Of a stretch of 64,000 bases of DNA, positions 59,020 through 64,000 are shown piece by piece; the first letter of the stretch is position 1; every line of letters begins with the position of its first letter. The notes below the pieces were generated by a model that was given only the letters and a program-made list of their open reading frames with translations, had not been told where the DNA came from and searched no databases. The stretch is taken from positions 25,409,624 to 25,473,623 of the forward strand of contig CM054112.1 of NCBI GenBank assembly GCA_028673005.1, given 5' to 3'. The position numbers were made by a program, and so were the translations under genes. Source of the DNA: Tanypteryx hageni. Its lineage: Eukaryota; Arthropoda; Insecta; Odonata; Petaluridae.

Positions 59020-59440
59020 GGGATTAGAAACGAGGGTGAAGGGTCCGAGGGAAAGCGAAGCAGGGTGAGAAGGAGGTGGAAGAAAGGGGAGGAGAGAGGA
59101 AATGAGACGCTCCTGAGGATCGGGTATGGGTATAAGGGGAGGCGAGGGTCGGGGAGGGGGCAGGGAGGAATGGAGATGAATCGAGTTTTTTGGAGGTGGG
59201 TTATTCCTGGGTTCAATTCAAGGGGTAGGGAGAAAGGGTAAAAAGGATGGGAGGAAGGGGAATGTAAAGAAGGGGGTACGTTTGAGGAGAAAAGAGAGCA
59301 GAAAAGAGTTTCGTTGCCGTGGGTGGGGTTCTGGAGAGCGAGTGTAGAACGGGGAGACGAAGAGAGAGAGAGGGATGGAGAGAGAGAGAGAGAGGGATGG
59401 AGAGAGAGAGGGATGGAGAGAGAGAAGAGGGATGGAAGAG
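59020..59440. repeat. GA-rich tract with GAGAGAGG(A)TGGA units
   Basis: Purine-rich. At 59360-59440 a minisatellite of GAGAGAGAGGGATGGA units repeats about four times with small length changes. Confidence 0.88.
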
Positions 59441-59539
59441 GCTCCGCGGCGGAGAATCCCGATTGGTTACGTCTCTCGATGAGCGGATCGTGCCGAACGA
59501 TTTTCACGAACCGCGCGACCTTTTTGTTGTGGATCTCGC

Positions 59540-60300
59540 CGCCCCCGCTCCTCCTCCGCCCCCGCGTCCTTAAAAAATCACTTCCTCTATCTCCCCCTCC
59601 TTTTCTCTCTCCTCTGGCGCGCCTCTTCACCTGCTCTGCACCAACCTCTATCCTTTCTATTGCGTCCTTCTCCATTTATCCTTCTCCTTTTTTCCTTCAC
59701 TATCTCCACCCCACGCCTATCTCTCTCGCTCTCTCTCTCCGCTCCCTCTGATCCTCTCCCCACCTCTCACCTACCTCTTGCTTCTTTTCCTCTCTCTCTC
59801 CCTCCGTCCCAACAGTTACCTCCATCGAAAACTCATTCCCTCGCAGTTCTTTCTTCTGCCACTGTTTCACCTTCCTTTCGACTCTTCTCTCCCTCTATCC
59901 GACTTTCCTCCCGTATTATCGCCACTTCCCTCCCTGTCTCTCTTCCCCTTGTTTCCTTTTTTCTTATGCACCATATCTTCTCCATTTATTTGCCTCATCA
60001 TTTTCTGAATCTCCATTAATCTCTTTTCTATCTCCCATAATTTCCTACTTTGCCATTTTCCCTTCAATTATTCCTTCTTTCCTATATTTCTCTTCATCCC
60101 TTCTCTATCTTATCTTACTCCCATTCCTTCCCATTTCTCCATACTTGTCCTCTTCTCAGCATCACTACACCTTTCACTATACATATATCTCTCTCTTTCT
60201 TCATTCAGTACAAGAAAATCCCTTCCAAAAACTATCTTCAACCCGGATATTCCCATTCTCCACCTTTGTCTTTTCTCTCTTCCTCCTCCACCTCCTCCTC
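59540..60300. repeat. CT-rich tract, about 0.75 kb
   Basis: Pyrimidine-rich plus strand, switching from the GA-rich tract at 59020-59440 across a roughly 100-bp GC-rich centre (59445-59540). Such a purine/pyrimidine switch is an inverted compositional repeat that could fold back. Frames are compositional. Confidence 0.88.
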
Positions 60301-60304
60301 TAAG

Positions 60305-61825
60305 TTGTTAGACTCCGCTGAGCAACGGAGATGGCTTTCCAAAAGATCTTTCGTGATTGAGGAAGGAGTGGCGAATGGGAGGAGGGTAAGTTGGGTTGGA
60401 GGAAGGGGTAAAAAGTCGCCGTGGAATAAAAAAAGAAAGACTTTTGTGTTTGCTGTACTTTGTCGTTCTTATGTCGAATGAATGGAAACACGTCCCGCTC
60501 CTTTCGTGATGGAGATTGGAATTTCAAAAGGATTCACTATGGAAAAAAGCGATTGTGGAAATATTCGCTACATGCTCCATTTGTCGCCATTAAATAGAAT
60601 AACTTCTGTTTTGAGCCCCGCGTGTTTGCGGTAGTTAGATCTTGCATAAGTTTGCAAACTCACTTTGATATTTTTGCTGCCTAAAATGGCGGTAGTATTT
60701 TTAAGAGGATGGAATGCGTTCTTGTTATTATTCGGTCTCACATAAAGTTAACGCATTTTACCAATCCAAAGAGGATATTAATTCGATAGAGAATTGTTGT
60801 GACCGTCTTTTGTCTAAAAACATACTCAAAGTTATCTATTAAAAATCTAAATTGTAAAAATAAATATTTATCCCAGGTATCTCCAATAGCCACGAAAAAT
60901 TATGAAAAATCTCAATGCGTTTTGCGGCTGTCAGTTTGCCGCCATCGTTGATACTTATTCGACAAAAGTAGACTCTATCTATGACGGCCATCAGATAGCC
61001 GAAATGCGCATCTCGTTTTTCATTGCCATTCTATTGCTATTGGGGACATACGAGATAAATATTTATTTCTTAATTTTGATTTTAAAGTGCTTATCTATTT
61101 ATTTGGTAGAGAATATCCTTTTGCGCCCAGAAGTTTCGATCAAAGATGAGCATCAAGCGAACAAATGTGAATAATATATATATGATTTCATGTCTTAAAA
61201 ACGGCATAATTATAAAATATTCTTAAATAGTTAAGATGTAAATATTATCATAATAATAAATTAAAATCAATTATTAGCCTGTCGACAATCACACGAAGTT
61301 AAGAATTTGACTCATTTAATTATTATTTGAAGTGGTAAATTAAAATTTCACCAAATAAAGACGATGTTTAATTAAATTCAAGTTTCAAAAGAATCATGAT
61401 TTTCATGGTCACAACAATCAGATAAACTTGACCGGCAGCATCAAGCGAGCAAAATGGCAAAGAGACGAATAAGCTGATGGCAAGGCTCAAAACTTTACTG
61501 TGGTTTTGATCCCCTCAACATCGAGTATTTCAAAGTTGACTGCGTCGTTCACCATTGACGAATTTAGAATGTGTTAACGTAGCATATGCAATATGTTGTC
61601 TACTGCACTAAAAAACTCCATATGGGATCCGAAGCCGGTTATTTTTTCTTAGCTCTATTATATTTGTTAAATGAGTCAATTAATTCCACTTATGAGAAAA
61701 ACATACGAAATGAAACTAAGAAATAATAAACGGATAAAAGGCGTTATCGATTTTTTTACGATGTGGCTATAAACGAGACTCAAAAGTCGGCTTAAAAAAC
61801 CAAATTACAAACGGAACAATACTTC
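60305..61825. other. AT-rich unique sequence
   Basis: No supported gene. The 90-codon frame at 60902-61174 is Met-initiated and non-repetitive, with a hydrophobic stretch in its second half, but has no known motif. Confidence 0.35.
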
Positions 61826-61829
61826 CTCT

Positions 61830-62130
61830 TTTTTCCGTAGGGGCTTCCGTCCTGCCTCCTTTTCCTTTTCCCTTCGACTCCGCTGTCTCTTCCCCAAACC
61901 TTTCCCCATTGCGCTTTGCAGGACGTACTGCGGATGCTTTTTGCTGCAGCCTCGGATAGGATCCCATCCCACAAGGCTCTCCTCCACACTCCATGATTTC
62001 CCAAAACCCTCCTTTCGCCCATGCCCTCCTCCATCTTCTCCACCTCTCCTCCATCCCTATCTCCTCCACTCCCCAATGCCCTCTCCCACTCTCTTTCTCC
62101 CTTCCTCTAACGTTGAAATACTGCTGGGAA
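61830..62130. repeat. CT-rich tract
   Basis: Pyrimidine-rich. Overlapping minus frames (61767-62076) read Arg/Glu/Gly-rich and are not credible genes. Confidence 0.75.
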
Positions 62131-62134
62131 TTTT

Positions 62135-62645
62135 TTTGTTCCTCGCCTCTTTCTCCTTTTTTGGGCGGATGCTTTAAGACATAGTAATCGCTCGAGTTAA
62201 AGGGATATTTTCGTATTAAGCCATATCGTGTTTAAACAAATGCTTCGGGAACGTAAGGACTGTTCCTAAGTAAGGGTTGGGATTTTTTTGCGGGATGTGC
62301 GAGCGCGAGGAGAAAAAACTTCTTTTTCTGCGCGTTCCTTCTTCGTTCCATTTCCTGCACTTTTAAAGCTCCAGAGGGGGCTAAAGAGAGGTATCGACAC
62401 GCCTCGTTCCTTGACCGGAGGTGGGATTTTTTCCTATCAAGTTCCATTTTTAAACACACTGGTTCGGAAAATTAAACAAAAAAGGAAATTTTACGTCTCT
62501 CTTGCATTTTTGTACTTTTAATCCGAATTTGTCCAAAGAAGATCTTCAAATTGTCAGAACTACTTGAGACTATCCTCTAATGACCAGTTACGGTTTCTAT
62601 TTAGTTTTGTGTCCCGCATTCTAACGTGCGAAGATGCTCATATTT
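62135..62645. other. unique sequence
   Basis: No supported feature. Confidence 0.35.
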
Positions 62646-62649
62646 TGAG

Positions 62650-62961
62650 TGCAATCGCTCAAATTCGGCTACGAACCCAACCCAACGCTGCAGCACACTT
62701 TCATAAATAAAGAGGATTTAGCGGCGACCCAATCTTGTAACAAGATTTATATATTTTTAGATACAGGTATTACAATCTTTGGACGCATCCATTTGTTGAT
62801 GCTACTACATAAACAATTCATCAGAAGAAACATTTTTACTCTGATTACCCACCAAAATATGTAAATCGTTAATTTATTTACTAAACAAAGCTTTTCGCTG
62901 CGCCCCTATAATTCTACTGCGTTACACCAGTGTGCCGCGGCCCATAATTTGGGAACCACTG
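62650..62961. mobile_element. hAT-like MITE copy 2
   Basis: The right end reads, inward, CAGTGGTTCCCAAATTATGG and then GCCGCGGCACACTGG, the typical hAT terminus. The body is collinear with the copy at 47009-47290 (GGTATTACA, CATTTGTTGATG, TTATTTACTAAA..). The left end is diverged around 62650-62700. GTGTATCG right of the element and GTGCAATCG left of it may be remnants of an 8-bp duplication. Non-coding. Confidence 0.65.
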
Positions 62962-63097
62962 GTGTATCGTATTACAAGCAATACAAGCAATAATCAATTT
63001 TTTTACAGTTTATAATCTATTTCCTGCTTAGGGCGCAGCATGAATACCCTGGATGACTACGTATATATTTATTTAGTAAATTTTAAAATCTCTAGGG

Positions 63098-63240
63098 CAG
63101 CGATTCCTAAACTATGTTACGAGTACCACCGGTGGTACAGATCTATTGAAAGCGAATGGACTCTTCCATGCTGAATTCGTGTTTGTGCGCAGGTGCCATA
63201 AGCTTTCAATAGATCTGTACGCGAAGATTCTGCCAGTGGT
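63098..63240. mobile_element. hAT-type element end with palindrome and 19-bp stem
   Basis: CAGCGATTCCTAAACTATG starts a hAT-like terminus. GTACCACCGGTGGTAC (63123-63138) is a perfect 16-bp palindrome. Overlapping it, a 19-bp perfect inverted repeat (63135-63153 with 63202-63220; GTACAGATCT..GAAAGC) encloses a 48-nt loop. The matching right terminus was not found before the SINE. Confidence 0.55.
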
Positions 63241-63428
63241 ACGCGAGTTTAGGGTCAGCATTCACCCATGGAACTGCGCAACGAGTGACCGCAGAGAGGG
63301 ACGGAATATTGCCCGCACCGTCCGGACGAGCCCGCTGCGCCGCTCATGGCTCACACTCAACTGCCGACGTATCGTTACTCATCTGTTTTCGTTTCCACAT
63401 TGCTATTTTAAACAACATTAGGCTCTAT

Positions 63429-63705
63429 GGGGTGACGGTGGCGGAGTGGTTAGAGCGTTGGTCTTGCACTCAGCGGCACCAGGTTCGAATCTGGCGGAGG
63501 CCAGGATTTTTCAACCTGGGATCGTCCCGTCCCATACTTGCGTGATTTGAGGAGACCGCGCAAGTCAGCGCTCCGTCCTTCGGAAGGGACGTTAAGCAGT
63601 TGGTCCCCTTTGTGCTCTTCGTAAAGAGTAGGCTAATGCCGGCACCGAGTTTCCTTCCTTCCTTGTGTGCGTGTTCGTTGTGGAAGCAGTTATAGCTATA
63701 ATAAT
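63429..63705 (+). mobile_element. tRNA-derived SINE, copy 2
   Basis: Same family as 14766-15089. The tRNA-like head is better kept: A-box region AGTGGTTAGAG (63445-63455) and B box GGTTCGAATCT (63482-63492). The body has GATTTGAGGAGACCG, the CTCCGTCCTTCGGAAGGGAC hairpin, GGGACGTTAAGC, then TTTGTG-CTCTT-CGTA-AAGAG and GGCTAATGCCGGC (63609-63643). The tail is ATAATAAT. No target duplication was found. The last body block matches the RTE 5' end (see findings). Confidence 0.88.
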
Positions 63706-64000
63706 CCAAGAGGTTGATTAGCCATAAAATAAAAACCAATCAACCGACCTTAAACTCTCTAGCTTTGTTGCAGCGATTTTTTTTATGATAACAGGAGACA
63801 TTTTGTGGAACTCGACCTCATGTCCCATAGCAAACCATATTCGGAATACCCAAATTTTCTGTCATATTTGTTTTTTTCATAATTTTTGCCTTAATTCGAT
63901 TATAACAATTTTAAATATAATCATAGAGATGAAAAAATGTATCCACTTCGGACCAATTTGTTGTCACCTTGTTCTCCCATAGAAACCTAAGTTTAATAAT
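63706..64000. other. AT-rich sequence to window end
   Basis: No supported feature. Confidence 0.35.

Noticed and set aside
59010..59675. 221-codon minus-strand frame and overlapping plus frames
   Set aside because: Derived from paired GA and CT tracts; no domain or balanced composition.
63429..63500. functional tRNA gene
   Set aside because: A and B boxes are present but no consistent acceptor stem or anticodon arm can be drawn, and the sequence continues into a SINE body shared with 14.8 kb.

Overview
The window looks like non-coding nuclear DNA of a large-genomed animal, most likely an arthropod. It has long AT-rich stretches, many strand-asymmetric CT/GA tracts, TA and CA microsatellites, and relics of several eukaryotic transposon classes: an RTE/BovB-type LINE, tRNA-derived SINEs, mariner, piggyBac-like, Tigger/pogo-like and hAT-like elements, and long inverted-repeat (foldback) elements. 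There are no operons, bacterial-style genes, CRISPR arrays or rRNA. The arthropod assignment is an inference from this repeat mix; the species cannot be read from the sequence.

The only long, clearly real coding region is the intact 988-codon reverse transcriptase/endonuclease ORF of a full-length RTE-type element on the minus strand (38690-42023), bounded by an 11-bp target-site duplication. A second, 5'-truncated copy of the same family lies on the plus strand at 9060-10346 and carries one in-frame stop. Nearly all other long open frames lie in CT- or GA-rich low-complexity DNA and are not genes. A handful of short segments look like exons (splice signals plus balanced codons) but match no family I recognise; they are listed with low confidence.

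Layout: 0-8 kb holds a CT-rich start, a mariner relic (3.2-3.6 kb), and two GC-rich islands with possible small exons (4.6 and 6.2 kb). 8-15 kb holds a tRNA-like relic, a piggyBac-type MITE, the truncated RTE, a dispersed repeat ending in (TA)n, and a SINE with perfect target duplications. 15.6-16.7 kb is a polypyrimidine tract with an internal 253-bp-offset duplication. 17-27 kb is AT-rich unique DNA broken by CT tracts, with possible exons near 23.3 and 24.3 kb. 27.0-30.7 kb is a nest of three related foldback elements plus the second copy of the dispersed repeat. 31-38 kb has CT tracts, a Tigger-like MITE and a CpG-containing island. 38.7-42.0 kb is the intact RTE. 42-64 kb is AT-rich DNA with further CT/GA tracts, two hAT-like MITE copies, microsatellites, and a hAT/SINE cluster at the end.

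The most notable observation is at the RTE 5' end. The first ~72 nt, starting exactly at the target-duplication boundary, can be drawn as an HDV-like self-cleaving ribozyme (7-bp P1, short P3, P4, P2). The 3' half of that segment is recognisably shared with the core of both SINE copies. This suggests that the SINE family and the RTE family exchanged a 5' ribozyme/promoter module.
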